From NCBI GenBank assembly GCA_963575745.1, contig CAUYUJ010008557.1, positions 433,636 through 497,635 of the forward strand: a stretch of 64,000 nucleotides of DNA. The letters are read 5' to 3'. This DNA is from Prorocentrum cordatum (lineage: Eukaryota > Sar > Dinophyceae > Prorocentrales > Prorocentraceae). Below the pieces are notes generated by a model. It saw only the letters and a list, made by a program, of their open reading frames with translations. It was not told where the DNA came from and ran no database searches. The position numbers and the translations under genes are program-made. How positions within the stretch are numbered: the stretch's first letter is position 1; every line of letters starts with the position of its first letter. Below are positions 53,901-63,625 of the stretch, one piece after another.

Positions 53901-54239
53901 CGCAGCCTCCACGCCTTCGCCGCGCTGATGCAGAATATGGGCGCCGAGACCGCCGAGAAGTTGGCTGGCCATGTTCAAGATGTGCACTGCAACCTTTACC
54001 GCGCCACGATCACTGCGGGCGAGAGCATTTACGTGCCTCCAGGGTGGTTGGTGGGAATCACTCCTGCCAACAATCTGCCAGCTTCTGGCGTCCGGAAGTG
54101 TTCCTTCCCGAAGGTCGATCCAGCAGCGCTTGCAGATCTGAAGACGATGGAGGGCGAGAAAAGCATCGCGTCTCAGGCGAGCAAGCTGTTGGACGTGCTG
54201 TCTGCGTCGGCGAAGGCACCGCCTGGGCCGCCCTCCTGA
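50989..54239 (+). CDS. Large protein with N-terminal Cys/His cluster and C-terminal cupin-like motif (family E), two exons, one A-run frameshift
   Basis: ATG at 50989 (MSEPKSEAKC) opens exon 1 (50989-51359). Exon 2 starts at 51673 and joins in phase (…GDER then NGSWRVVNQD). Discounting one A in the A6 run at 53280-53285, the product is about 978 residues. Order: Cys/His cluster (residues 57-73, CVCC…C..H), acidic linker, a globular block with EGHRQESW and GPSWSKRRPWLPKNLFGQD, an Ala/Lys-rich helical region, a second globular block, a Lys/Glu coiled coil around the frameshift, and a C-terminal domain with VSGSIHVLLVDPPKLFG and AGESIYVPPGWLVG. The last motif resembles the second strand pair of a cupin or JmjC barrel, but the metal-binding HxD/E is not obvious. 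I recall this architecture as multicopy in dinoflagellates; function unknown. Confidence 0.65.
51360..51672 (+). other. Inferred 313-bp intron flanked by 9-bp direct repeats
   Basis: TGAGCGCAG occurs at 51351-51359 and again at 51664-51672. Removing one copy with the sequence between joins the two coding frames exactly. The intron would end in GCGCAG but begin CG, so the 5' splice site is not GT, GC or GA wherever the cut is placed within the repeat with an AG end. It holds two copies of a 68-bp tandem repeat rich in GATC. Confidence 0.55.
51488..51620. repeat. 68-bp tandem repeat, two copies, in the intron
   Basis: GAACATCAGACCAATA at about 51489 and again at about 51557, each followed by ACAGATCGCC or TCAGATCGCC, GCCCATCCGATCA and GCTGATTACTG or GCTGATCACTG. 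GATC-rich throughout (from 51440). Confidence 0.9.
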
Positions 54240-54451
54240 GTTGCAGCTGCTGCCAAGTCCGACGTCGAGCGATGAGCTGTCAGCTGTCAAAGGTCAGTGC
54301 GCGTGCGCTGTGGGCTGGTGGCGTGGCCGCGGGCAGATGGTAGATGGCTCGTGGCAGCTCGGCCGCGTCCGCCGTTTCAGGACGCAACGAACCAATGAAC
54401 CAGCAACGACGCTGGCGCGGGGCGCGCCAGAGCGCCAATGTGAAACATATA
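54240..54451. other. 3' flank of the family E gene
   Basis: Short non-coding stretch between the TGA at 54237-54239 and the next repeat. No canonical poly(A) signal, as expected for dinoflagellates. Confidence 0.5.
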
Positions 54452-55202
54452 CCAGCTGCCTACGGCGAGTCCCGCCACCGTGCCTGGGTTGTGGGTTATG
54501 GGCCTCTTGGCTGTTCGTTCGGATGCCGTCGGAGGCGTTTTGAGGCTTCTCGAGAGCCTCCTGGGGGCCTCCTGGGGGGTTCTTGGGGCCTCTTGGGGCC
54601 GCCTGGGGGCCTCTTGCGAACCTCTTGGGAGCTTCTTGGGGCTTCCTTGAGGCCTCTCGGGGCCGAAGGCTCGAGATGTCCGTTCGGGCTCCTCGCCTAG
54701 GCCCCATCTTGGAGCCGTCTTGGGGGCCTCTTGGGCCGTCTTGGAGGCCTCTTGGGCCGTCTAGGGACATTCGTGGGCCGTCTTGGGGTCCTCTTGGGCC
54801 GTCTTGGGGCGTTACTGGGGGCCCCTAGGGTCTTGGAGCGTCGGGCAGCCGAAAAGGCGAGAATGCCAACATCTGTCAAAAACCAAAGGAAACTCAAAGA
54901 ACTTTGCCTCTTGGGGACCTCTTGGCAGGGCTCTTGCAGGCCTCCTGGGGCGTCTTGGCATGGGGGCCTCTTGGGCCGTATGGGGGCTATCTTGGGCCGT
55001 CTTGGAGGCATCATGGGCCTTCCTGGCGGCCAGGGTGGGCCCCTTGGGTCGCCATGTCAGCCCTGGAGAGCCCTAGGGAGGCGCCGGGGCGCCATGGCCG
55101 CCCAGGGACCCCCTGGGAATAATGGGGGTGCAGAACTCCGCGGCACGTGGGGGGGGCCCTTAGAAGACTACAGAAACCCTGCTAGACAGGCGCGGTGGCG
55201 GA
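54452..55202. repeat. Repeat family a, copy 2
   Basis: Same orientation and same start and end words as 42015-42850 (AGCTGCCTACGGCGAGTCCC…CAGGCGCGGTGG). The copy at 42 kb carries about 30 extra bases before its end. The interior TCTTGGGG(C)CC minisatellite differs in unit number. The sequence lies about 210 bp downstream of the family E stop codon. Confidence 0.9.
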
Positions 55203-55680
55203 CAGCATTCCTGACCCTCTCCAGCTTCCAGCCCCTCCTCCTCCTTCCTCCTCCTCCCTCCTCCCCCTCCCCTTCCTCTTCCCTTCCTTGACCCCTCTCC
55301 CTCTCTGTATTTCCATGTTCCTCCCCCTCTCCCGCCTTCTCTCCCTCTGGGATTCGGGAGCTCTTGGACCCTCCTCTCCCGCCTCCTCCTCTGCCAGCTG
55401 CCTCCTCCTAAAACCCGCTGGCCGGCCGGCGGCGGGCGGGCCGGCGGGCGGGCCGGCGGGCTTGCCGGCGGACGACGAGGGAGAGGAGGGCGACGACGAG
55501 AAAAGGACGAGGAGGAGGAGGAGGAGGAGGAGGAGGAGGAGGAGGGAGGAGGCGGACGAGGAGGGAGGAGGAGGAGGACGACGACGACAAGGCGGAGGAG
55601 GAGGACGACGAGGCGGATGAGGGGGAGGAGGAGGCGGAGGAGGAAGGACGAGGAGGGAGGAGGAGGAGGAACTGAGCTGG
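55203..55680. repeat. CCT and GGA tracts
   Basis: CTCCTCC-rich sequence (55230-55400), a GCCGGCGGGC repeat (55420-55465) and GGA/GAC tracts (55500-55670). Frames across it are poly-Arg, poly-Glu or poly-Ser. Confidence 0.9.
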
Positions 55681-55857
55681 CAGGGCCCCCGCCGCTCTCA
55701 GCACCCCGTTCCAGTGCAAAGCCGATCTTTGATAATGGCTCCCAGTGCCATCCGTTTCAGCCCCCGCGCGCCATGACACAAGTCCAAGAAGACCCGATCT
55801 TTGCTACGTTAAAGAACTTCTCGCGAGAGGATCACCCGCATGCGGCGCCACACATAG
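55681..55857 (+). other. Possible short exon before the Tpt1-like ORF
   Basis: A frame to 55910 includes MTQVQEDPIFATLKNFSRED with balanced composition, overlapping the next ORF. It may be the true N-terminal exon or a frame-shifted piece of it. Confidence 0.3.
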
Positions 55858-56911
55858 ATGCTAAATGGGAATCGCATGAGATCCCTGAAAAGATTGGGGA
55901 ACCATATTGAAAATGCTTGCCTATCGAGATCGATGCACCCGCGTGCGCGATTGCACGCGGTGGTGGCGACGCATAATCATTCTGCTCATATGAGTGCGAG
56001 GAGCGAGGAGAAAGCCAAATTGTTCGACGAACTCATCGTACACGCACTACGATATTTCACATACCTCATTACCAAGTCTGGAGGATTGTGCCGCTTCTCT
56101 ACGCTCCTGGACTGCTTGCAAGTGGACGGATACGGCTACCGTGCCGGTTATGCATGCGTTGTCGACCTTTCTGCCGGAAACGGTCAGATCCACGGCGTCG
56201 CAGACGCTGACTGCGGCATGGCCGGCGTGGTCAATGAGCATTGGAATTGGATATATGATGATGCCGTTCCCAATCGTGCACAGGGATATGCATCGATGCT
56301 ACCATGGCCCGTACTGATCAGAGCCAATCGGGGGCACTCTGTCCCGATAGTCGATGTAGCACGGATGCATGTGCGACACGACTATCACAACGTGGCACCG
56401 AAACGTTGCCTCTTGTTGCACGCCACCACAAAGGATACAATAATTCAGTCGCAATATTTGAAGATATGCGCACCAGAGGAATTCAAAGGTCTGTTGGGCA
56501 GTCCTGACTATGCCGCCCGTATCCTTCCTATCGCTACCCCGGAAATTCTTCCAGAGATCGTCCAATCGCCCCCGGACTGGCTCAGCTGGTTGGAGCAACG
56601 GGCCGATTCTGAATTGTGCCGAATGCACAGCATCGCCTTGGCCAATCAGAATATGGGAAAGACGGCGCCATTGACCCGCCCGTGGCGGGAAAATTTTAGA
56701 CTGCACTTGTCCAGTGCGCCCGCGCGGACGACGATGAAAGTGCCTCATTCCACGACCTGGCACAAGGTTCATTATTATCATATGTCACATAGGGGGATTC
56801 AATTTGAGGTCGAGGAAAACAGCGTCCAAGCGCACCTGCTATCAGGTGAGGCAATTTTCATCCACCCCGGGCGGTTTCCGGTTCGAGGTTCTATGGGGCG
56901 ACGACGGAACG

Positions 56912-56946
<35 letters not shown>

Positions 56947-56951
56947 GTATG

Positions 56952-56994
<43 letters not shown>

Positions 56995-57027
56995 GTCAGA
57001 AGCTACACAGTTTCCGATCTGGCATAG
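55858..57027 (+). CDS. Probable Tpt1/KptA-like RNA 2'-phosphotransferase domain
   Basis: Tpt1/KptA enzymes move the 2'-phosphate left at a tRNA splice junction onto NAD+. ATGs lie at 55858 and 55990 ([20 protein letters not shown]); the second may be the true start. The translation shows [13 protein letters not shown] with LLDCLQVDG in the N-terminal winged-helix-like lobe, then [15 protein letters not shown], a near match to the family motif RANQGHS, then [14 protein letters not shown] in the place of the LYHGT motif (HGT has become HAT), and late in the [23 protein letters not shown], in the place of the GIxFYxSxNGV motif. The Q-to-R and G-to-A changes hit conserved motifs, so activity is doubtful. 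About 100 residues between the motifs look inserted or diverged. The last 40 codons run into an (AT)n repeat. A rearranged or decaying copy is likely. Confidence 0.55.
56911..56997. repeat. (AT)n microsatellite with GTATGTA interruptions
   Basis: About 85 bp of TA repeats at the 3' end of the Tpt1-like ORF, translated as YIYI in the open frame. Confidence 0.97.
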
Positions 57028-57496
57028 AGGGATGTCCACATTGGACACGCTTGTAAAACGATATCAAGCCCTGCGGGACTACCAGGATAAGTCAAACATA
57101 GAGAGAATGGGTGGTTTGCTCCGAACACAGGACGCCTACAGGTGGGTCCTGGGTCCAGATGGACCATGCCCGAGCCATCCCAATCGGGGCCAGTCCATTG
57201 ACAGTCCTCAGCAAAATCAGCACTCGAAGGTCGTTCACAACAACAAATTTCATTTGAAATGTTTGCGAAGCATCGAGAACAATAGCGCAAGGACAGCCTC
57301 AGGAGAGATAAGTCATTGGCGGTTAAACAGGAATGGGCAAGTAAATATGGATGCATCCTCTTGGGCGGCGGAAGCATGTCGGAGCCCCCCGCCTTTTAGA
57401 CCTGGTGCATATTGCGTTTTCCTAGAGCCATTCAAGAACACGCTCATGCCCTACAATTCTTGGAGGTCATTAATTACCAAGGTCCGCCAATTGTGA
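57003..57496 (+). pseudogene. Coding-like ORF directly after the (AT)n repeat
   Basis: A frame that crosses the repeat ends at 57494-57496 and, after 57000, reads [30 protein letters not shown]-like words and QNQHSKVVHNNKFHLKCLRS. Composition is even, without low complexity. No family recognised. The position suggests a C-terminal extension of the Tpt1-like protein, joined by removal of the (AT)n tract, or an independent insertion. Confidence 0.35.
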
Positions 57497-59470
57497 CCCG
57501 TAGTTTGGAGACACCTGGGCCTTCCGCAGGTGCCGGCGAATTGCTCGCCGCTCGGCGCGTTCATCTGGACGCGCGTGGGCGACAGCGCGATCGAGCCCGA
57601 TGGTGGACGGCAGTCGTGGGAAGACGAGCTCGCGGCGGATGGAATGGACCCCCGATGGCTACTTGGCTCGTGCATCATTACGCATATAAGATTAAAGACA
57701 CGCACTTTGACCCTGACATTCAGTTCCCTTTGGATCATCAGTGCTTAAGGCGAGGGCTCTGAAACAGATTCGTTCCTTTCTGTTGGAGAATTGTGAGAGG
57801 TCGAGGCATAATCGATGGCTGGATCTTGGCCCGAGCCGCCCTAAATTCTGCAGTTTCGACCAGACAGTTGAAGGCGTGTACTTGAACAGGCCCGATGACC
57901 AACTGGGGGATAGCCCGTGTTGGCTGTTCTTGGCGAAGCCGCCCAGCACTGGAGGCGATTTCGATGAAGAGTTGGGGATTGCTATTGTTTGATGGTTTCA
58001 CGCAGTTGTTTGGTGCCCGCAGAATTAATTGTTTGAAGAGGTGAAGACCATGGTGTCCACAGAAGTGTTTTATGGTTTCGTCGGCCAGTTGAAAATCGCT
58101 CATTCCCGGTGCGTCCAGGTGTAAAGACGCCTTTCACATATGCTGCCAACTTGAGGCAGGATCCACATGCGGCAATATCAGCGGAGACTGCGACCGAATA
58201 AATGCTGGCTCTATGACTGTTGACCCGGATTCAGGTGGCAATGCCGGCCGACAATACACACTGGTCCGACTTGTCAAACTTCTGGAAGATTTTCGGAGAC
58301 AAGAGGGTCATTCCAGAATTGCTGGGTTACAGACCCTTTCGGCTGATGAACGTAATCCGCGATCAAATGCTGGAATGTGTTATTCAGGAACGATGCGCAA
58401 TCCGCGCGTCCGACATACAATCGCTTCTTCGCGGTCGGAATTTTGGAAAGCGAGCTTAGCGGAAAATAGGGTTGACAACTGCCCTGATCAGATTTATACG
58501 GACTCTTATAAAACCGATCTGAAGCTCAGGAGCACTGCAAGGAGTTCAGATCTGCTGGAAACAACAAATCGCGGAATGGGGGTTCGGTGTCAAGACCCAG
58601 ATGCGCACTGATCTTTGTGGCCCATCTGGAAAGCGATGGTCGACTTCCACAACCGGGTCATATGGAAAGAGCCATGGCAGCATGAGTGCAAGAGCACATA
58701 GGAGAGGCACGGACAGCACGCGGCAACAATGGTTGTCGGCAGCGTGCGTTTATTCGGCGACAAGGGTGCCCCTTATATCGGCTTAAGTGGTGATGGTATA
58801 CACGCTGATCGCCGACTTCAAAGTATTGGAACGGCTGATATGTCAGTGCGTTCGCCGGGTCGGACCATCTTTCCGAGTTTTTCAACGGATCCAGCCGAGC
58901 CAGTTGGAGAGCATGCACCCGAGTTGGTAATAGAGATCCTACCAAAGGATTCGACTGGAGCTACGGGTGACGAATTGGGGTGGATTGGGGGCGGCGGCTC
59001 AGCTGCTGTTTTCGCATCTGCGAACGCTAAGGACGCTGCCCTCGCCCATTACCTCCTCCTCTTCATGGCTGCCGCGCTCGATGGGCGCCCCCAGTCGGCT
59101 GCTGCAGGCGAGGGCCGCTGCTGGCAGCCGCGTTTGACGGGCGCGCGCTGCGGGCGGTTGCGCGGAGGGCGCCCTGGCAGCCCGCGCAGGAGAGGGGGGC
59201 GAGGCCAAGAAGCAGGGGCCCGAACGCCGAGCGGAGGGTCGCCGAGTCGGGGCCGCCGTCGTGGAAGAGCACGGCGCCATGGCAAAAACAAGTACATGCT
59301 CAGAAGAAGTGGATGGGGAGTGGCGCACGGAGCGGCCACTCGACACGATATAGTTACCAGCGCGGACAGCATCAGCGCTGGGATCGCAAGGATGACAACG
59401 AGCGCGATGATAACTGGGGCTGGGATCCAAAGAAACGGTAGTCGCAACAAGGACTACGACGACATTATCT
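57497..59470 (+). other. Fragments of unknown coding sequence
   Basis: Short coding-like frames follow each other: LKQIRSFLLENCERSRHNRW (57765), HWSDLSNFWKIFGDKRVIPE (58260), PELVIEILPKDSTGATGDEL (58930) with the G-S-A linker encoded by GGCTCAGCTG at 58996-59005, and SGHSTRYSYQRGQHQRWDRK near 59335. None is long or intact. The last two could be gag-like remnants upstream of the retroelement leader at 59.8 kb. No single gene can be drawn. Confidence 0.35.
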
Positions 59471-59813
59471 GAGACGCATCTCAAAGCCGACGAGGTGAAG
59501 ATGCGCTGCTGCTGGAGGCTCAGCTTCCTAGGCACTGCATGCGCAAGAAGAGCGTGGCGACGCTCCAGCACCTGAACTTCCACTTTCTGTTCTGGGCATG
59601 AGTATTTTCTCTGCGGGGTACGTCGGCCCGCTTCGACCTCGCCCAAGGAGGATTCCGGCGTTCGCGTCGGCACCCTTCCCCATGTGCGTCCGAAGCGTTT
59701 TCGGGGGCGTGCGCCGGGGGGGGCGATGCGCCCTTGGAGGCGCCAGGAAACCGCGGAGCCCTCTGAGCTGCGTTGGTGGCGTAGGTCTACGCGGCCCGTC
59801 GCGGGGAGAGTAG

Positions 59814-60098
59814 TTTGCGCTCTCTCCCCGCTCGCTCTACGCCGCCGACCGCTGCCGACACCGTTGCCCCGCGGCAGTCTGTCAGCGATCAATCCAGGAT
59901 CGCGCGCCGCCGGCGCGCGGGGAAACGGCGAGAGGAGATGTCATTGCTTTCGCTATCCTTTTCTCATCCCTTTCCTCATCATTCCTGTATCTCCACATCA
60001 TTGCTTAACGGATCCATCATGAGCTTTGCAACCCATGACATACCAAGATCATCTAAGCCCACTTTCGCCGGGATTAGCGATTCTCTGGCAAATGACTC
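59814..60098 (+). repeat. Repeat family d, copy 2: retroelement leader and gag start
   Basis: About 285 bp closely similar to 19389-19675. The ATG at 60019 opens MSFATHDIPRSSKPTFAGIS and continues to a stop at 60190-60192. Here the frame is intact past the point where copy 1 is broken. It is followed not by gag but by a degenerate tandem repeat. Confidence 0.7.
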
Positions 60099-60149
60099 CC
60101 AGCCCTATGCAGTTGCACGTGGCGCAAAGCCGACCCTGGGCTCCCCTGC

Positions 60150-61480
60150 TGAAGCCGCAGGTGGAACTCCCGATGGTACGCGATCCGCGTGAGGGCGTGC
60201 CGAATGGGCGCGGGGGTCCGAAGGTGGAGTTCCCTAGTGCGGTATAGTCCGTGGGAGGTGTGCCGCTGGCCTCATTGGAGCAGCAGGTGGAGCTCCCTAT
60301 GGAGCATGATCCGTGTGGGGAATGTTCCGGAAAATGCGGGGCGATGCGATGCGGGTGCCATAGATGGTGCCGAAGGTGGAGCCCCACATGCGCCATTACC
60401 CGTGTGATGGGTGTGCCGGAATGGGCGAGGCGACGCTGCGTGGACGACTTCGTTGTTGCCGAAGGTGGAGCACCTCAGGGGGCACGATCCATGTGGGGTG
60501 TGTGACGGAATAAGCACGACGACGCTATGCGAGCTCCCCCAGTTACATACCGTAGCTGGAACCCCTTTATAGGGCATGATCCTTGTGTGGGGTGTGGAGC
60601 TCAACGTTTGGCACCCGTGGGGTTCGCGCGTGATTGCCCACACTGATGCACGATGGCCAACCCAGGTCGTGGTCCATGTGGGGCCCACATGTGGTTCCAG
60701 TGGGGGCGCCCGCGCGCGGTCCCCACACCAATTTTGGCTGACCGTTCACACGGAATGTGTACCATCCGGAGCTCCACCTGCGGTGCCTCAGGAGGTGCCC
60801 GCAACCATTTTTGCGCGACACGCAATTCCATAGGTTTGGGCCTTTCGCCAAGAACATGGCTAGGCATGCGTGTTTCCAATGTTGCCCAAGATGGCTTCAA
60901 AATGAGTCACCATTGCCCAAGCTTGCCTTCAAAACCAGCCGACACGGCCGAACAAACTTGGTCTTCTAAGAATTGTCCGATTACTGGGCTAAAGAAGGAC
61001 CGAATCCTATGCATCTGCGAGTAAAGCGGGGAAAGGTGGACGCTCTCCTGGTATGCTGCGCGCCGCAGGAGGGAGGCGGTCGGAGCTTCCTACGGGGTAC
61101 GATCTGTGTGAAGGGCGTTCCGACATGGGCGGGGGCCGGCATATGTGGATCCCGATGGAAAGCACGAAACTCAGACTGCCTCAAGTCATGAAAAATCACG
61201 ACGGAAGTTGTTTCTCAATTTTCACCCTTTGGGGGCCCTTACCGGGCGTCAGGGCCATCAAGAAACGATTAATAATGAAAAATTGGTCCCGGGGAATGGG
61301 TCGAGACTTTTAGGGGTCGACGTCATGAAACAAATCATGGCGTCATGGGCCTGGGAACGTTGTGAGAGGTGTGCTGGAATGGGCGGGGCGACGCTACGTA
61401 TGTGCCCTCGCTTATGCCGTAGGGTGAGCCCCCTGTGGAGCACGATCCGCAGGAGGGGTGAGCTGTAATGGCACGATGCA
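60150..61480. repeat. Degenerate minisatellite, GGTGGAGCTCCC…CGATCCGTGTGGGG units
   Basis: Units of roughly 60-90 bp carry the words GGTGGA(A/G)(C/T)TCCC(T/G)ATGG, GCATGATCCGTGTGGGG, GTGTGCCGGAATGGGCG and GCGACGCT. Clear units start near 60162, 60223, 60285, 60372 and 60460, with more divergent ones near 60560, 61065 and 61365-61470. Stop codons occur in all frames over the array, so it is not coding. Confidence 0.75.
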
Positions 61481-61524
61481 GCGGCGGGAGGGAGTGGTCG
61501 GCACCACCCAAACATAGTTGTGCT

Positions 61525-61610
61525 ATGTGTGCGTCGTCCCCCCCAGGGGCGACGCGCGCGCGCTCAGAAGTATTGCTGTATATGCTTGGTGGCTGGCGCA
61601 TTCTGGCCAT
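61525..61610 (+). repeat. Repeat family e, copy 2, with hairpin
   Basis: GTGCGTCGTCCCCCCCAGGG then GCGACGCGCGCG, matching 25966-25996, with a stem of 61531-61540 against 61546-61555 containing one G-T wobble. The same CASSPPGATRA peptide frame as in copy 1. Confidence 0.6.
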
Positions 61611-61976
61611 ACCTTTTAGGCAACGATCTGCTACAAGATGCTTGTATTGTATGTTTGGTTCGGACGAGAGCTTCCGAATGGGGCGCATAGTATTATGACC
61701 CTCGACCGAGGTTACCCTCCAAAATGTGTCACGCAGTTGCCTTGTCGTGCGCGCAAGCGCAAGGTACCTGTTGGCGCCCCCTCTCCAATGGCGATAATCT
61801 TTGAACTTTCGAGTCGCACCCGCCCAGAGCGCGTTTCGCTCTGCTTCGACATCGAAGGGGGCGACGGGGACGACACTGAAGTGGCTCCGCATCCTAGTCC
61901 CTACTGTGGCCCGACAGTGTCTTCCTAGGGTTTCGGGGGATGGGGCATGCGCGAGGCCATCCCATTGGCCGCCCAG

Positions 61977-62307
61977 GTACGTTTGGAACAAGGTGATGAC
62001 GCTGGGGAGCTTGCCCCATTCTGTGGAGGCATCTACGGACGGGAAAGTGTTGCGCATATCCGCGTGCAACGTTGGTACCAACGAGGTCACCGAGCTCGTC
62101 GTCAGTGAAGACAGGTACCAAAAGGTTCTGGAGGCTGCGAATGGCGACTGCGAGAAGATCATGGAAGGCCTCCAACTGACAGAAGGTATGCTTATCCTTG
62201 AGACGCCGAGGTCGACTCCGGAACGGCTCGAGCCACCAGCGAGGGATTCATATCGGAGAGATTCGGCCATGCATGAGCTCATGGGTTCAATGGATTCATT
62301 CAGGTGA
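61977..62307 (+). pseudogene. Repeat family c, copy 2, with ORF
   Basis: From GTACGTTTGGAACAAGGTGA onward this matches 16326-16520. The ATG at 61996 (MTLGSLPHSVEASTDGKVL) opens a frame to 62307 with ISACNVGTNEVTELVVSEDR, LEAANGDCEKIMEGLQLTEG and a Pro/Arg-rich end. The frame is open and the residues shared with copy 1 are spread over 70 positions. Together with the leader repeat 2 kb upstream, this suggests a much-shortened retroelement copy. Confidence 0.5.
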
Positions 62308-62845
62308 ATTGGGATGGAAAAGCCAATGATCCTTTTGTCGGCCCTGGTTTTAACCGTTATCAACCAGATAGAATCATGGGTAGGACATGTGAGGGGGGCA
62401 AATCGCATATGTATATATATATATATATATATATACACACGGTTATACCTACAGGTATACATAAAGTAGACTCGGCCATTGGCTAATACAGATAGCCATT
62501 TTCATGTGTGGTTTCTGCGTGTACGATATGTTTTGTTGTTGCATCCCTGGCTGTATGATGTAAAACCTGGTGTATGCAGTATTATTTCGGTTCGACTATT
62601 GGTTTTCTGAATGCTTGGCTGTACGTGCCACCTTTAGCCTTAGCTCTGGCTTTCTGTTTAGGGTTTAGGTTTGAGTCTAAGCTGACGTTTTGTTTAATTC
62701 CAGCTGCAGCGGCACCAGACTTCACAACGGGATACCACATGGCTTTTCTTCTTTGGCAACGCCCCCGTCTAGACACCACTCAAGTACACCAGTCTCAGTT
62801 TTGTAGTTACTATTGTTTACGCTTCGCGAATCCCCACCAGCCTAT
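62308..62845. other. No gene; (AT)n at 62408-62432 and a TTTAGGG-like word
   Basis: A short TATATA repeat, then T-rich sequence containing TTTAGGGTTTAGG at 62657-62669. Nothing coding. Confidence 0.5.
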
Positions 62846-62925
62846 TCAGGAGCCCTGCCCATGAGAGCTGACGGGAAGAGGGACGAAGAGACACATATAG
62901 TGAAACAATGCGGGCAACCAGGGTG
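62846..62925. repeat. Direct repeat flanking a purine-rich block, left copy
   Basis: Shares CC.ATTCAG..GCC.TGCCCATGAGAGCTG, AAGAGACACAT.TAGTGAAACA and GCG with 63549-63625 in the same orientation. Confidence 0.85.
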
Positions 62926-63006
62926 AACCAGAGAGATCTCAGGGAGCAGAAAGGTGGCTTTGGAGGGCCTCTTCGGACCATTCCCAGGGCTCGTGCGGGA
63001 GCCAGG

Positions 63007-63535
63007 GGAGGAGGAAGAGGAGGCAGACGACGACGGCGACCACGACGACGAGGAAGAGGAGGAACATGAAGAGGACGACGATGAGGGCAAGAACGAAGAC
63101 GAGTATGAGGAGGAGGAGGTTGAGAACAACGGGGACGACGAGGACGAGGAGGAGGCAGGAGAAGGAGTGCAAGGACGAGGAGGATGGGGGAGGGCGAGGG
63201 CGGGAATGAGGCCTAGAACTGAACGAGGTGGGCGAGGGAGGGGAGTGCGAGGCGGAAGAGGAGTAAGAGGAGGACGAGGAAAGCAAAGAAAAGGAGCAGG
63301 ACAGGTAGGACGAGGACGAAAAGGACGAGCATATCGACGACGAGGGAAGGGCGAGGACGAGGAGGATGACGACGATGATGGCGGAGGCCAGGACGAAGAC
63401 GAGGAGTAGGGGGAGGAGTGGGCATAACATGAGGAGGACGAGCAGGGAAACTATGACGAAGGAGAGTGTGAGGAAGAAAAGGATGATGATGATGATGAGG
63501 AGGAGGAGGAGGAGGAGGAGGAGGAGGAGGAGGAT
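63007..63535. repeat. Purine-rich (GAGGAC)n/(GGA)n block
   Basis: Almost all A and G on the + strand with C at GAC positions, ending in GGAGGAGGA repeats (63500-63531). The acidic and poly-Arg frames are artefacts. Confidence 0.92.
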
Positions 63536-63548
63536 ACACCCAAAACCC

Positions 63549-63625
63549 ATTCAGACGCCATGCCCATGAGAGCTGTTGGGAAATGGAGAAGAGACACATC
63601 TAGTGAAACAGAGCGTGCAAGGAAG
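63549..63625. repeat. Direct repeat flanking the purine-rich block, right copy
   Basis: Right-hand partner of 62846-62925. About 75 bp, same orientation, 700 bp apart. Confidence 0.85.

Noticed and set aside
62657-62669. TTTAGGGTTTAGG as an internal telomere repeat
   Set aside because: Fewer than two full units; expected by chance in T-rich sequence.
62954-63409. Acidic 151-codon frame
   Set aside because: It is a purine-rich simple-sequence block; all three frames on both strands are open for the same reason.
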